Positions 36,278 to 45,425 of a stretch of 64,000 bases of DNA are shown piece by piece. Origin of the DNA: JASGTU01 sp963821815 (GTDB lineage Bacteria > Chloroflexota > Anaerolineae > Caldilineales > Caldilineaceae); the NCBI GenBank assembly GCA_963821815.1, contig CAWGFG010000006.1:1798001-1862000 (forward strand), in the 5' to 3' direction. A model generated the notes under the pieces. That model searched no databases. It saw only the letters and a program-made list of their open reading frames with translations, and had not been told where the DNA came from. Made by a program: the position numbers and the translations under genes. Numbering within the stretch: position 1 is the first letter of the stretch; the number at the start of each line of letters is the position of its first letter.

Positions 36278-36716
36278 ATTCTCGCAGGCATGGCTGGTGT
36301 TCGAGTAGAACTCTTCGAAACAGACCTAATAACAGAATACTGCTACGGTAAATCATGAAGTTCGCGATTGCCCTGCCGACCACGATGCCGCGCGATTTCG
36401 TCACAAAACTACCCGCTGAATTACCGAAACTGAATGCAGTCAGCCAGTGCGCACAGCGACGCATGGCCCATACCTAGCCACGTGACCAGGTGAAATCCCA
36501 ACCACAGGTACAGGCGAAAGTCTCGCCAACTGCATGAGCCATTGTGATGGATTTCACGATACAGTATCTGTGAGAACTAAACCGAGTCGATACTTTCGCG
36601 TATTCGCAGGATACATTGTTACAAAATACTAAAGCATAGAATCCCGGAACAAGCGTTGTTTGTTCCGAATTTCCATATTCATTCTCTGACCATATCCCTC
36701 TATTGAAAGGAGTGCT

Positions 36717-37253
36717 ATGTCACCGCAGAAAACCGCTGTGAAAAGCGGTAAGAATGATCAGGCAGACGATCCGCGCTTTAAGCAGATCGATCGTACGTTA
36801 AAGCGATTCCAATATCAGCAGGATGCACTCATCGAGGTGCTGCATACGGCGCAAGAGTCAATGGGCTACTTGGACGAGGACGTGTTGACCTATGTCTCGC
36901 ACCAGCTCAAGCTGCCCCTTAGCTGGGTATATGGTGTGGCGACGTTCTACCACTTCTTCTCGCTGAAGCCGCAAGGTGACCATATCTGCAGCGTTTGTAT
37001 GGGTACCGCCTGTTATGTCAAAGGCTCGGAGGTCATTGCGGCCGCGCTCCGAGCTGAATATGGCATCAAGCCCGGTGAAACCACCGAGGATGGTAAGGTC
37101 AGTCTAGCTGAAGCCCGATGTGTAGGCAGTTGCGGTTTGGCTCCGGTAGTAATCATCGACGGTCAAGTCGTGGGCAAGGCGACGCCTGAACAAATTCTCC
37201 AACGCGTACGTGAGAAAGCCGCGATGCCGGTGCAGAAACCCGTCGCTGCCTAA
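36717..37253 (+). CDS. hoxE: Bidirectional [NiFe] hydrogenase diaphorase subunit HoxE
   Basis: The 178-residue protein is a NuoE-like thioredoxin-fold [2Fe-2S] protein. Its four cluster cysteines appear in CSVCMGTACYVKG and CVGSCGLAP (C-x4-C spacing within each pair in this family). It passes electrons within the NAD(H)-linked module. ATG 36717 has AAAGGAG upstream. It is the first gene of a compact hoxEFUYH operon; a related complex I subunit is the alternative, but the neighbouring HoxY and HoxH genes decide it. Confidence 0.93.
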   Translation: MSPQKTAVKSGKNDQADDPRFKQIDRTLKRFQYQQDALIEVLHTAQESMGYLDEDVLTYVSHQLKLPLSWVYGVATFYHFFSLKPQGDHICSVCMGTACYVKGSEVIAAALRAEYGIKPGETTEDGKVSLAEARCVGSCGLAPVVIIDGQVVGKATPEQILQRVREKAAMPVQKPVAA

Positions 37254-37282
37254 ACAAAGATACACTAAGAGGCAAATTTCTT

Positions 37283-39001
37283 ATGAACCGAATTGAATTG
37301 ATGGAGATGGCGCAAACCGAGCGCGAACGGCAAGGGTCGTTCAAATGCCGTCTACTCTGCTGTGCCAGTACACCCTGTCTCTCATCTGGAGCCGGCGCAG
37401 TCATCGACAGGCTGAAGGATGCGGTCAAAGAACAAAATCTCCGAGCAGACATTGACGTCGTATCCACCGGCTGTATGGGACCGTGCAGCCGCGGCCCACT
37501 TGTCACAGTTAAAATAGACGGACAAAATGATGTCATCTATGAAAACGTGACGCCGGATGTCGTCAGCGATATTCTAGAGAAGCACACGTTGAAGAGCGAA
37601 CTGGTCGAGGAGAACATGCTCCCGGCGGATATGCCATTCTTCCAAAAACAAGAAAAGGTCGTGCTGAAAAATAGCGGACTCATCGATCCCAACCGCTTGG
37701 AAGATTACATCGCCCACGGCGGTTACACGGCGCTGGCCGAGTGTTTGCGCGAGATGACGCCTGAAGAGGTCTGTCGGCAGATTACCGATAGCGGACTGCG
37801 CGGCCGAGGCGGCGCCGGCTTCCCGACGGGCATCAAGTGGGACATGGTCCGGCGAGCACAAGCCGATCGCAAGTACGTCGTGGCCAACGGCGACGAAGGC
37901 GATCCCGGTGCATACATGGACCGCACACTCATGGAATCTGACCCGCATCGAGTGTTGGAAGGCATGGCAATTGCCGGCTATGCGACGGGTGCGGACCAAG
38001 GCTACATCTACGTGCGCGGCGAATATCCCATCGCTGCCGAACGACTGCAACACGCCATACGCGCGGCCGAACGTCGCGGGCTTTTAGGCAGCCGCATCTT
38101 GGAGAGCGGATTCAACTTCCGCATCGACGTTCGCATCGGCGCCGGCGCATTTGTCTGTGGCGAAGAAACGGCGCTCATGGCGTCCATTATGGGCCGTCGC
38201 GGCCAGCCGATTCCCCGCCCGCCCTACCCCGCCCAGAGCGGCCTGTGGAACAAGCCGACGTTAATTAACAATGTGGAAACCTTCGGCAACATTGCCGCCA
38301 TTATCGATAACGGCGCGGAATGGTTCGCCAGCTTCGGCACCGAAAAGAGCCATGGCACCAAGGTCTTCGCTTTAGCCGGCAATGTAGAGAACACGGGCTT
38401 GATCGAAGTGCCTCTGGGCATTACCTTGCGCGAGATCGTCTTCGACATCGGCGGCGGCATTCCCAACGGCGGCGAGTTCAAAGCGGCACAAACAGGCGGC
38501 CCGAGCGGCGGTTGCATTCCTGCTGAGTATCTAGATACGCCGGTCGACTACGACAGCCTGCGGGCTCTCGGCTCCATTATGGGCTCTGGCGGTCTCATCG
38601 TCATGGACAACACAAGCTGTATGCCGGACGTAGCCAAGTTCTTCATGCAGTTCTGCATGGATGAAAGCTGCGGTAAATGTGCGCCGTGTCGTATTGGCAC
38701 TGTTCAGATGCATCGCATCCTGGAACGAATCACCAACGGAAGCGCTGTCCCCAGTGACCTGGATCTGCTAGAAGATTTGTGTGTCATGGTGCGAGAGACA
38801 AGCTTATGCGGTCTTGGACAGTCCGCTCCGAACCCGATTCTGAGCACTTTGCGCTTCTTCCGTGACGAATACGAAGCCCACATCAATGACCGGTACTGCC
38901 CGGCTCGCAGTTGTTCATTGGACGATCTGCCCGTGCGGAGTTTCCAAACCAACCGCCAGCTGCAGTCGGTGAACGGCAAAGTCGAAGCCGAAGTCGCCTA
39001 G
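37283..39001 (+). CDS. hoxF: Bidirectional hydrogenase diaphorase subunit HoxF
   Basis: This 572-residue flavoprotein oxidises or reduces NAD(H). An N-terminal thioredoxin-like [2Fe-2S] part (CRLLCCASTPC, CMGPCSRGP) precedes the NuoF-like core. That core has the NADH-binding glycine-rich RGRGGAGFPTG, the FMN-site GDEGDPGAYMDR, and the [4Fe-4S] motif ESCGKCAPC with the later cysteine in SLCGLG. It starts 29 bases after hoxE. A short C-terminal tail carries CPARSC. Confidence 0.95.
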   Translation: MNRIELMEMAQTERERQGSFKCRLLCCASTPCLSSGAGAVIDRLKDAVKEQNLRADIDVVSTGCMGPCSRGPLVTVKIDGQNDVIYENVTPDVVSDILEKHTLKSELVEENMLPADMPFFQKQEKVVLKNSGLIDPNRLEDYIAHGGYTALAECLREMTPEEVCRQITDSGLRGRGGAGFPTGIKWDMVRRAQADRKYVVANGDEGDPGAYMDRTLMESDPHRVLEGMAIAGYATGADQGYIYVRGEYPIAAERLQHAIRAAERRGLLGSRILESGFNFRIDVRIGAGAFVCGEETALMASIMGRRGQPIPRPPYPAQSGLWNKPTLINNVETFGNIAAIIDNGAEWFASFGTEKSHGTKVFALAGNVENTGLIEVPLGITLREIVFDIGGGIPNGGEFKAAQTGGPSGGCIPAEYLDTPVDYDSLRALGSIMGSGGLIVMDNTSCMPDVAKFFMQFCMDESCGKCAPCRIGTVQMHRILERITNGSAVPSDLDLLEDLCVMVRETSLCGLGQSAPNPILSTLRFFRDEYEAHINDRYCPARSCSLDDLPVRSFQTNRQLQSVNGKVEAEVA

Positions 39002-39019
39002 CCTCGAGGAGTCAATACT

Positions 39020-39739
39020 ATGGCTGTTGTTAATATTACTGTAAACGGTGAACTACTAAACGCAGAAGAAGGCGTCACGCTGCTCTCTGTCCTAGAGGAG
39101 CACAACATCGATATCCCCACGCTCTGCCATCTTGACGGCCTCAGCGAGCGCGGCGGATGCCGGCTCTGTATGGTGGAGATGGAAGGCAGCCCGAAGCTGT
39201 TCGCCGCCTGTGTCACGCCGGTCTCTGAGGGCATGAAGGTGTTCACTCACTCAGAGCGGCTGGTCAAATATCGCAAGATGATCCTGGAGTTGCTCTTCTC
39301 GGAGCGCAATCACATCTGCGCAGTCTGTGTGGTGAATGGACACTGTGAGTTGCAAAGCCAAGCCGCGCGCAATGGCATGGATCATGTCCGCTACGACTAT
39401 CTTTGCCCGGATTTGCCCGTCGATGCCAGCCACGAGCGCTATGTGATGGACCAGAACCGGTGCATCCTGTGCGCCCGCTGCGTGCGCGTATGCGACGAAA
39501 TCGAAGGCGCACATGTATGGGACATGATGGGACGCGGCGTGCAAACACGTGTCATCGCAGAATTGGCGCAACCCTGGGGCGAAAGCCAGAGTTGCACCAA
39601 ATGCGGTAAGTGCGTCCAGGTCTGCCCGACAGGCGCTCTCACCGACCGCGGCTCAACTGTGGGCGAGATGGAGAAACGAATCGACTTCCTTACGTGGATT
39701 CGCGCTGGACGTGAGCAGAACATCTGGGATCGCGTGTAG
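39020..39739 (+). CDS. hoxU: Bidirectional hydrogenase diaphorase subunit HoxU
   Basis: The 239-residue iron-sulfur protein resembles the N-terminal part of NuoG. Clusters in order are: N-terminal [2Fe-2S] (TLCHLDGL, GGCRLC), a Cys-rich segment (CAVCVVNGHC), and two ferredoxin-type [4Fe-4S] sets (CILCARCVRVC and CTKCGKCVQVCPTG). It links the flavin subunit to the hydrogenase. Starts 18 bases after hoxF with GAGGAG in front. Confidence 0.95.
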   Translation: MAVVNITVNGELLNAEEGVTLLSVLEEHNIDIPTLCHLDGLSERGGCRLCMVEMEGSPKLFAACVTPVSEGMKVFTHSERLVKYRKMILELLFSERNHICAVCVVNGHCELQSQAARNGMDHVRYDYLCPDLPVDASHERYVMDQNRCILCARCVRVCDEIEGAHVWDMMGRGVQTRVIAELAQPWGESQSCTKCGKCVQVCPTGALTDRGSTVGEMEKRIDFLTWIRAGREQNIWDRV

Positions 39740-39816
39740 TAATTAATAGGCAATCAATTCAATCCGATGACTGATATATAAAAATTACGCTACCTGTAAA
39801 GAAGGCGAATCTATAC

Positions 39817-40401
39817 ATGGCATCATCAAGTGCAGAGACGCAAGTTGCGTCCAAACCGACCTCGAAGAAAAAACTCCGTCTTGCCACGGCATGGCTAGGC
39901 GGGTGCTCCGGTTGCCACATGAGCTTTCTGGACCTGGATGAGTTGCTGCTCGAACTGTTCGCAGTAGCTGACCTGGTTTACAGTCCCATTGCCGACGTGA
40001 AGGAGTTTCCCGAAGACGTAGACATCACGTTGGTCGAAGGCGCTGTGGCCAATGTGGATCATGTGAAGTTGGCCCAGGAAATCCGTGAACGGAGCAAAGT
40101 TATTGTGAGCTTCGGCGACTGCGCAGTGACCGGCAACGTCACAAGTCTGCGCAATAAGCTGAACGTGGATGACCTGCTCACCAAGGTATATCACGAAGGC
40201 CCTGGCAGAGCGCCGCAAGGCGATAACAAAGACGTCATGCCGGAGTTATTGCCGCGTGTGATCCCCTTGCACCAACTCGTCAAAGTCGATGCGTTCATCA
40301 CTGGCTGCCCGCCGGATACAGAACGCATTTGGGCTGCAGTCGGACCGCTGTTGCAAGGCGAAATGCCGGAACTCGACGCCGAAATGCAACTGTTCGGCTA
40401 G
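39817..40401 (+). CDS. hoxY: [NiFe] hydrogenase small subunit HoxY
   Basis: The 194-residue subunit carries the proximal [4Fe-4S] cluster: GGCSGCHMSFLD, then a Cys in GDCAVTGN and one in GCPPDTERIW. The short length and lack of a Tat signal are typical of cytoplasmic group 3d small subunits. It forms the hydrogen-activating dimer with HoxH. Confidence 0.95.
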   Translation: MASSSAETQVASKPTSKKKLRLATAWLGGCSGCHMSFLDLDELLLELFAVADLVYSPIADVKEFPEDVDITLVEGAVANVDHVKLAQEIRERSKVIVSFGDCAVTGNVTSLRNKLNVDDLLTKVYHEGPGRAPQGDNKDVMPELLPRVIPLHQLVKVDAFITGCPPDTERIWAAVGPLLQGEMPELDAEMQLFG

Positions 40402-40464
40402 CCCCGAACGTGGGGCAGTCGAAACCGTCGACTCGCCAATTGACATTCACTTATGGAGGCGACA

Positions 40465-41914
40465 ATGTCGCAGACGATTACAATTGATCCCGTAACCCGA
40501 ATTGAAGGGCATGCGGAAAATCACCGTCCTATTGGACGATAATGGACAGGTGGAAGACGCCCGCTTCCACGTCACCGAGTTCCGCGGCTTCGAGAAGTTC
40601 TGCGAAGGCCGTAGCTTTTGGGAGATGCCCGGCATCACCGCTCGTATCTGCGGTATCTGTCCGGTCAGTCATCTGTTAGCATCTGCCAAAACCGGCGATG
40701 CTATCTTAGGCGTCAATATACCACCCACAGCGGCGAAGCTACGCCGGCTATTGAACTGGTCACAGCTGGTCCAGAGCCATGCTCTTAGCTTTTTCCATCT
40801 CAGCAGCCCAGACCTGCTGCTAGGCTTTGACAGCGAACCTGCCCAACGTAACGTGACAGGGCTGATTCAGAAATACCCGGACATCGCACGCAGCGGTATC
40901 CGGCTGCGAAAGTTTGGCCAGGATGCCATTCGCATCTTGGGCGGTCGCAGCGTCCATCCGGCGTGGACCGTCGCCGGCGGCGTGCGTGAGCCGCTGGACG
41001 AGGACCGACGCGACCAGATTCGCGCCGCCCTGCCAGAAGCGTTTGACATCGTGGAGAATGCGCTAGAGCTATTACACGCCACCAGTGAGAATCTGAAGGA
41101 TGAGATCGAGCACTACGGCAACTTCCCTAGCCTATATATCGGTTTGGTGACGCCGGATGGCGGTCTCGAACATTACGACGGTGTATTACGCGTCGTTGAC
41201 AGTGGGGGCAAGGTACTGGAACAAGGTCTGGACCCGGCAAAATATCGCAACATAATCGGCGAAGCGGTGGAGGACTGGACCTATCTGAAGTTCCCCTACT
41301 ACAAACCCTACGCCGTTAGCGGTTCTAGTTACTACCGCATGGGAATGTACCGGGTTGGTCCTCTGTCACGCATCAACATCTGCGACTACGCCGGCACACC
41401 GAAGGCTGACGAAGAACTGCGAGCCTTCCGCCAGTTGGCGCCGCAGGGTAAACCGGTGAACACTGCCTTCCACTATCACTATGCGCGCCTTATCGAGATC
41501 CTCTTCTCACTGGAGAAGATCGCCGAGACGCTCGAAGACCCCGACATTCTGGACGATTACGTGCGCAGCCGAGCCGACGTGAACAACCTTAAGGGCGTCG
41601 GCGTAAGTGAAGCGCCTCGCGGCACGCTATTCCATGAGTATGATGTGGACCGTAACGGCATCATCCAGAAAGTCAATCTGATAATCGCAACCGGACAGAA
41701 CAACCTCGCCATGAATCGCACCGTCCAACAGATCGCCAAGCATCACATAAACGGCGCCAAGCTGACTGAAGGCGTGCTTAACCGCATGGAGCACGGCATA
41801 CGACTGTACGACCCGTGCCTGAGTTGTTCCACACACGCAATCGGAATGATGCCGATGCATGTGCAGCTCGTTTCGAAGCAAGGCGAAATCATTGACGAAA
41901 TCGTTCGGAACTAG
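40465..41914 (+). CDS. hoxH: [NiFe] hydrogenase large subunit HoxH (apparent frameshift near 40515)
   Basis: The large subunit binds the Ni-Fe centre. The L1 cysteines are in RICGICPVSH and the L2 cysteines in DPCLSCSTH, followed by a short C-terminal extension that HoxW-type proteases remove after His. The start is ATG 40465 with GGAGG before it, reading SQTITIDPVTRIEGHA in one frame. The rest (KITVLLDDNG onward) continues in the next frame. One surplus base in GGAAAA at about 40513-40518 explains this; removing it gives the standard RIEGHAKI N-terminus. Without correction only a shorter frame from TTG 40502 remains, lacking the conserved RIEGH motif. Confidence 0.9.
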
Positions 41915-41918
41915 CCGG

Positions 41919-42419
41919 ATGTCTTGCGGTTCGTCTCGAACTGTACTAGTGATCGGATATGGAAACAGCCTGCGCCGTGATGACGGCGCAGGCTTGTTCT
42001 TGGCGCAGCAGCTTGTTTCTGTTTGGCTGAAAGACTCCTTACCCGCGTCATTGATCTCCGCGCATCAACTAGACCCGGAACTTGCCGACGACATCGACAG
42101 CCTTGAGGCTGAAATTGTACTCTTCATCGACGCAGCCGTACCCTCCATGGATGGCGAACCTTCCATAGAATTGCATCCCCTCAACTTACAGCCCGATGCG
42201 CCAAGTATCGGCCATCATCTGACGCCTACCGCCGTTATGCTGTATGCCACGCAACTCTACAACTTCGACGGGGTTGCCTGGTTACTCGGCGTGCCCGGTT
42301 TCGACTTCGACCACGGCGAAGGGTTAAGTGTAAAGTGCGTTGCCCTCGTCCGCGATTGCGTGCAAAACGCGGATGCAATTTGGAACACACTACAAAGTGC
42401 AGACCAGTTGTCTCACTAG
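41919..42419 (+). CDS. Hydrogenase maturation protease (HoxW/HyaD family)
   Basis: The 166-residue endopeptidase has the family start VLVIGYGNSLRRDDGAG, with the metal-binding Asp/Glu positions at D in RRDDG and the IDAAVP strand. The GHHLTP motif further on is also typical. It trims the C-terminus of HoxH after nickel insertion. I chose ATG 41919, five bases after the hoxH stop; a longer frame overlaps hoxH and is not supported. Other maturation genes (hyp) are not in the window. Confidence 0.9.
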   Translation: MSCGSSRTVLVIGYGNSLRRDDGAGLFLAQQLVSVWLKDSLPASLISAHQLDPELADDIDSLEAEIVLFIDAAVPSMDGEPSIELHPLNLQPDAPSIGHHLTPTAVMLYATQLYNFDGVAWLLGVPGFDFDHGEGLSVKCVALVRDCVQNADAIWNTLQSADQLSH

Positions 42420-42586
42420 CCCAGTTTTCCAGCCGCCTTCCTCCCATCTCTCATCGACTCTACACCAATAGTGCCGTTTACTTCGCTGCGTTCCGACGCG
42501 CCCTCAAGATATGGTGTAGGCGGTTATCGTAATCTCCATCGGTAGATAGAAACTGACAGTTACGCCAGTCAATTTTGAGGTCCCGC

Positions 42587-42610
42587 CAGTGATAGAACGC
42601 TCTATCACTG
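42587..42610. promoter_or_regulatory. Perfect inverted repeat upstream of the oxidase operon
   Basis: CAGTGATAGA and TCTATCACTG flank a 4-base centre. It lies 34 bases before a promoter candidate, among four copies of CCAGT in 60 bases. It could be an operator or the end hairpin of the hydrogenase operon; there is no T-run. Confidence 0.45.
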
Positions 42611-42643
42611 CCACTGTTTCCCAGTTACGAGTAAAAATGCCAG

Positions 42644-42672
42644 TTGCAAGCGCTTCTGTTGTAATGTACACT
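42644..42672 (+). promoter_or_regulatory. Putative promoter of the SCO/ba3 oxidase operon
   Basis: TTGCAA (42644-42649) and TACACT (42667-42672) are 17 bases apart, 47 bases before the first coding start. Confidence 0.45.
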
Positions 42673-42718
42673 GTTGCCCGCTAAAAACCGTGGCAGATTA
42701 CGTTGAATGAGAGCTTGA

Positions 42719-43426
42719 GTGGGCACTGCGGCGCCAGTAACTAAATCATCCTGGGGAGGCAATGGAAGATTGCCTTCGCCCTACTGGTTGGGATTGCTTC
42801 TGATTCCGATCATAGGTGCGTTTGCGTTTGCCATTTTCCAGCCAATACAGGTTCTGCCTCGCATTACTTTGGCTCCGGGCTATTCGTTCACCGATCAAAA
42901 CGGTGATCGACTAACCAGCGAAGACATGCGCGGCAAGCTAACGTTCTATACTTTCATGCATACGGCGTGCGAGGAACCCTGCATCAATCCGGTGGAGGGC
43001 CTGAAAACGATTGAAAAGGTTGCCGAACGCGTCGACACCGGCGCGCTCCCGGTGGAGCTCGTGGCTATCTCGTTTGATCCTGAACACGATACGCCAGAGC
43101 GGCTAGCGCAATTCGCAGAAGATTACGGGGCAACGTCTGACCGTTGGCATTTCGTCACCGGCGACGAACGACAACTAAAAACGGTCATAGGCAACGGTTT
43201 TAGTGTGTACTATGAATCAATGGAGGACGGCAGCTATAAATTTGATCCGCGCATCGTCCTGGTTGATGGATGGGGCATTCGCCGCGCCGCATATTGGACC
43301 GGTATGCCCGACCCTGGAATCATTGAACGCGATCTGGGACTAATCATGGCAGAATACGAGAACAGCGAAGGGGCGACACGACTCGCCTACGAGGCCGCAC
43401 ATCTCTTCTTGTGCTATCCCGATTAG
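42719..43426 (+). CDS. SCO1/SenC-like protein lacking the copper-ligand histidine
   Basis: The 235-residue protein has one N-terminal membrane helix (about 22-42) and a thioredoxin-like domain outside the membrane. The copper-binding Cys pair is present as C84-E-E-P-C88, but the third ligand His of SCO proteins is replaced (FDPRIVLVD instead of DHTxxV). It may act as a thiol reductase for CuA assembly rather than a copper carrier. It starts with GTG 42719. It is the first gene of the oxidase operon, followed by a complete SCO. Confidence 0.8.
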   Translation: MGTAAPVTKSSWGGNGRLPSPYWLGLLLIPIIGAFAFAIFQPIQVLPRITLAPGYSFTDQNGDRLTSEDMRGKLTFYTFMHTACEEPCINPVEGLKTIEKVAERVDTGALPVELVAISFDPEHDTPERLAQFAEDYGATSDRWHFVTGDERQLKTVIGNGFSVYYESMEDGSYKFDPRIVLVDGWGIRRAAYWTGMPDPGIIERDLGLIMAEYENSEGATRLAYEAAHLFLCYPD

Positions 43427-43519
43427 GCTATCCGGACTAGACTATCCAGAAGTGAAACCTGAAAACAATGACTTGCTGGCAGTGACAACGCATAGCCGCT
43501 GCATAGAAATGGAACTCTG

Positions 43520-44221
43520 ATGAATACAGAGGCTGGCTCACTGAGCAAAGACAATGGGACGACTCAGGCCGATTCAGATCAGAACGCTGCACAGCCATTT
43601 GATAACGATTCAAAGTCAGGCAGCTTGCCCTGGTATGCGTGGGCAGCCATTGGTGTACTGCTACTCGTCCTTGTCGGCGGATTAGCCGTGTGGCGCTTAC
43701 GTCCGCCTGAATTTCACGGCGTGCTCATCCAGTCACCGGACAAAGCACCGGACTTTACACTGATGTCGACTACGGGTGAACCGGTCAGCTTATCAGACTT
43801 TCGTGGCAAAGAAGTTATGCTGTACTTCGGCTATACCTTCTGCCCCGATGTATGCCCAACGACTCTGAACGACCTCAAGGTTATGATGCAGGAATTAGGC
43901 CCGAAAAAGGCTGAAAACGTGCAGGTCATCATGGTATCAGTCGACCCAGAACGTGACACGGTCGAGCAGTTGTCGACGTATCTTCCTTACTTCCATCCGG
44001 ATTTCTTGGGCATGACCGGCGACATCGCCGATATATCCGACATTGCCAGCCAGTTCGGCATCTTCTTCCAGCGTGAAGAAGGCGATACCGCAGCCGGTTA
44101 CTTGGTGGATCATACCGCAGTTGTCACCCTAGTGGACGACAAAGGCTATATCAAGATGATCTTTCCCTACGGCACTACTGGTCAGGAAATGGCTGCCGAC
44201 GTTGCGTATTTCATGAGATAG
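43520..44221 (+). CDS. SCO1/SenC copper chaperone
   Basis: The 233-residue protein is anchored by one helix (about 38-58). It has the full copper site: C108-P-D-V-C112-P and H198 in VDHTAVVTLVD. SCO proteins deliver or reduce copper for the CuA centre of oxidase subunit II, which is encoded two genes downstream. The Ser/Asp-rich N-terminus is cytoplasmic. A short GGAA precedes ATG 43520. Confidence 0.9.
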   Translation: MNTEAGSLSKDNGTTQADSDQNAAQPFDNDSKSGSLPWYAWAAIGVLLLVLVGGLAVWRLRPPEFHGVLIQSPDKAPDFTLMSTTGEPVSLSDFRGKEVMLYFGYTFCPDVCPTTLNDLKVMMQELGPKKAENVQVIMVSVDPERDTVEQLSTYLPYFHPDFLGMTGDIADISDIASQFGIFFQREEGDTAAGYLVDHTAVVTLVDDKGYIKMIFPYGTTGQEMAADVAYFMR

Positions 44222-44445
44222 CCAAGAATCACTGACTGCTTACAGTTCTAGGTAAAGAGATGAACTATATTGTTCGCTGTATTACGCGCAGAGGTGTTAC
44301 AAGAAGATGTTTTGCAGAGCCATTCGACGCAAACGCCAGGATGGTTTGCACAAAATACAGCTTGAAATATTGACCTGGAACGATAGAAATTACTTTGAAT
44401 CTACCGCCTGACCTACACACCGGAGAATACAAGGAGACCCACCTC

Positions 44446-44655
44446 GTGAAAAGGGAGCCGCATGTACCGCAAGGCACAATTGCATTGCTATCCATCTATA
44501 TACTGATCGTGATTTTTCTGTGGAGCGTCGTCTTCTTCACAATGCGCGAACGCGGTCGAAATACGCCAGTGAGTTCACTTACTGCGCCCTCATCCATCAG
44601 CCTAGTCGTGCAGTCGGACGTTGACTACACATCGTTGAAGGGATATGCCATATGA
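44446..44655 (+). CDS. Cytochrome c oxidase subunit IIa (ba3 type)
   Basis: This 69-residue protein has one membrane helix (IALLSIYILIVIFLWSVVFF) and the pattern of the tiny CbaD/subunit IIa of ba3 oxidases (PxGxxAxxxIY..). GTG 44446 is preceded by AAGGAG at a normal distance, which is why the longer frame from 44395 was not used. It overlaps the subunit II start by four bases (ATGA), so it is translationally coupled. Confidence 0.8.
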   Translation: MKREPHVPQGTIALLSIYILIVIFLWSVVFFTMRERGRNTPVSSLTAPSSISLVVQSDVDYTSLKGYAI

Positions 44656-45425
44656 GCGATGAATGGGCAAGCAACGTACAGCCAGACGATGAGCTCAACA
44701 ATGATGCGTTGCAGGATGATGGAGTGCAGCACAGCGAAGACGAATCCGATGTAGCGGGCGAACAAGATGCACAGGAGGCCTACGGCGCTGACAAGCCTGC
44801 CTCGACGGACCCCATGGCCACAGGCGATATGATTCATGTCGATCGCTACGAAGGCACATGGATGCGTATTACTGTGGCCGTCATAGCCGTGTTCTTTATA
44901 GCCGTACTCATTTCCGCCTTTGCGGTCGGGTTCCAGTTGCCAGGCGTCTATGAGCGTATCGATCCGGAAACGCTGTATGATCCGGGTAATCCCTTCTCGG
45001 ACCCGGGTCTGCGCGAGCTTGCACCTGGCAAGTACGAGTTGTATATTCGCGCTCAGATTTGGAGCTTCACACCAAACGAGGTGCACGTACCGGTCGGATC
45101 GCAGGTTACCGTCTATGCGACAAGCGCAGATTTGCTGCACGGATACAAGCTGCAGAATACGAATTTGAATATGATGCTCATCCCGGGCCAGGTGTCCACG
45201 CTAACGACTACCTTTACCAAACCGGGGACGTACAACTTCATTTGCCATGAGTACTGTGGCATACAGCACCAAAATATGTTCGGTAAAATTATTGTCGACC
45301 CACTGGATGAGGTGGCGGATACAACCACCGACGTATCAAGCGCGAGCAGCGAGGCGACGCCGACACAAGTAGATAACACAGATACGCAGGAGAATATCGC
45401 CGCCAGTGAAGGAGAAACCGACTAG
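44652..45425 (+). CDS. Cytochrome c oxidase subunit II, ba3 type (CuA)
   Basis: The 257-residue subunit has an unusually long acidic N-terminus (about 60 residues), one membrane helix (about 72-95) and a cupredoxin domain. The CuA ligands are H163 in LLHGY, then C198-H-E-Y-C202-G-I-Q-H206-Q-N-M209. It accepts electrons from a cytochrome c or other carrier. The Thr/Ser/Glu-rich tail after 220 is not conserved in the family. Confidence 0.93.
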   Translation: MSDEWASNVQPDDELNNDALQDDGVQHSEDESDVAGEQDAQEAYGADKPASTDPMATGDMIHVDRYEGTWMRITVAVIAVFFIAVLISAFAVGFQLPGVYERIDPETLYDPGNPFSDPGLRELAPGKYELYIRAQIWSFTPNEVHVPVGSQVTVYATSADLLHGYKLQNTNLNMMLIPGQVSTLTTTFTKPGTYNFICHEYCGIQHQNMFGKIIVDPLDEVADTTTDVSSASSEATPTQVDNTDTQENIAASEGETD

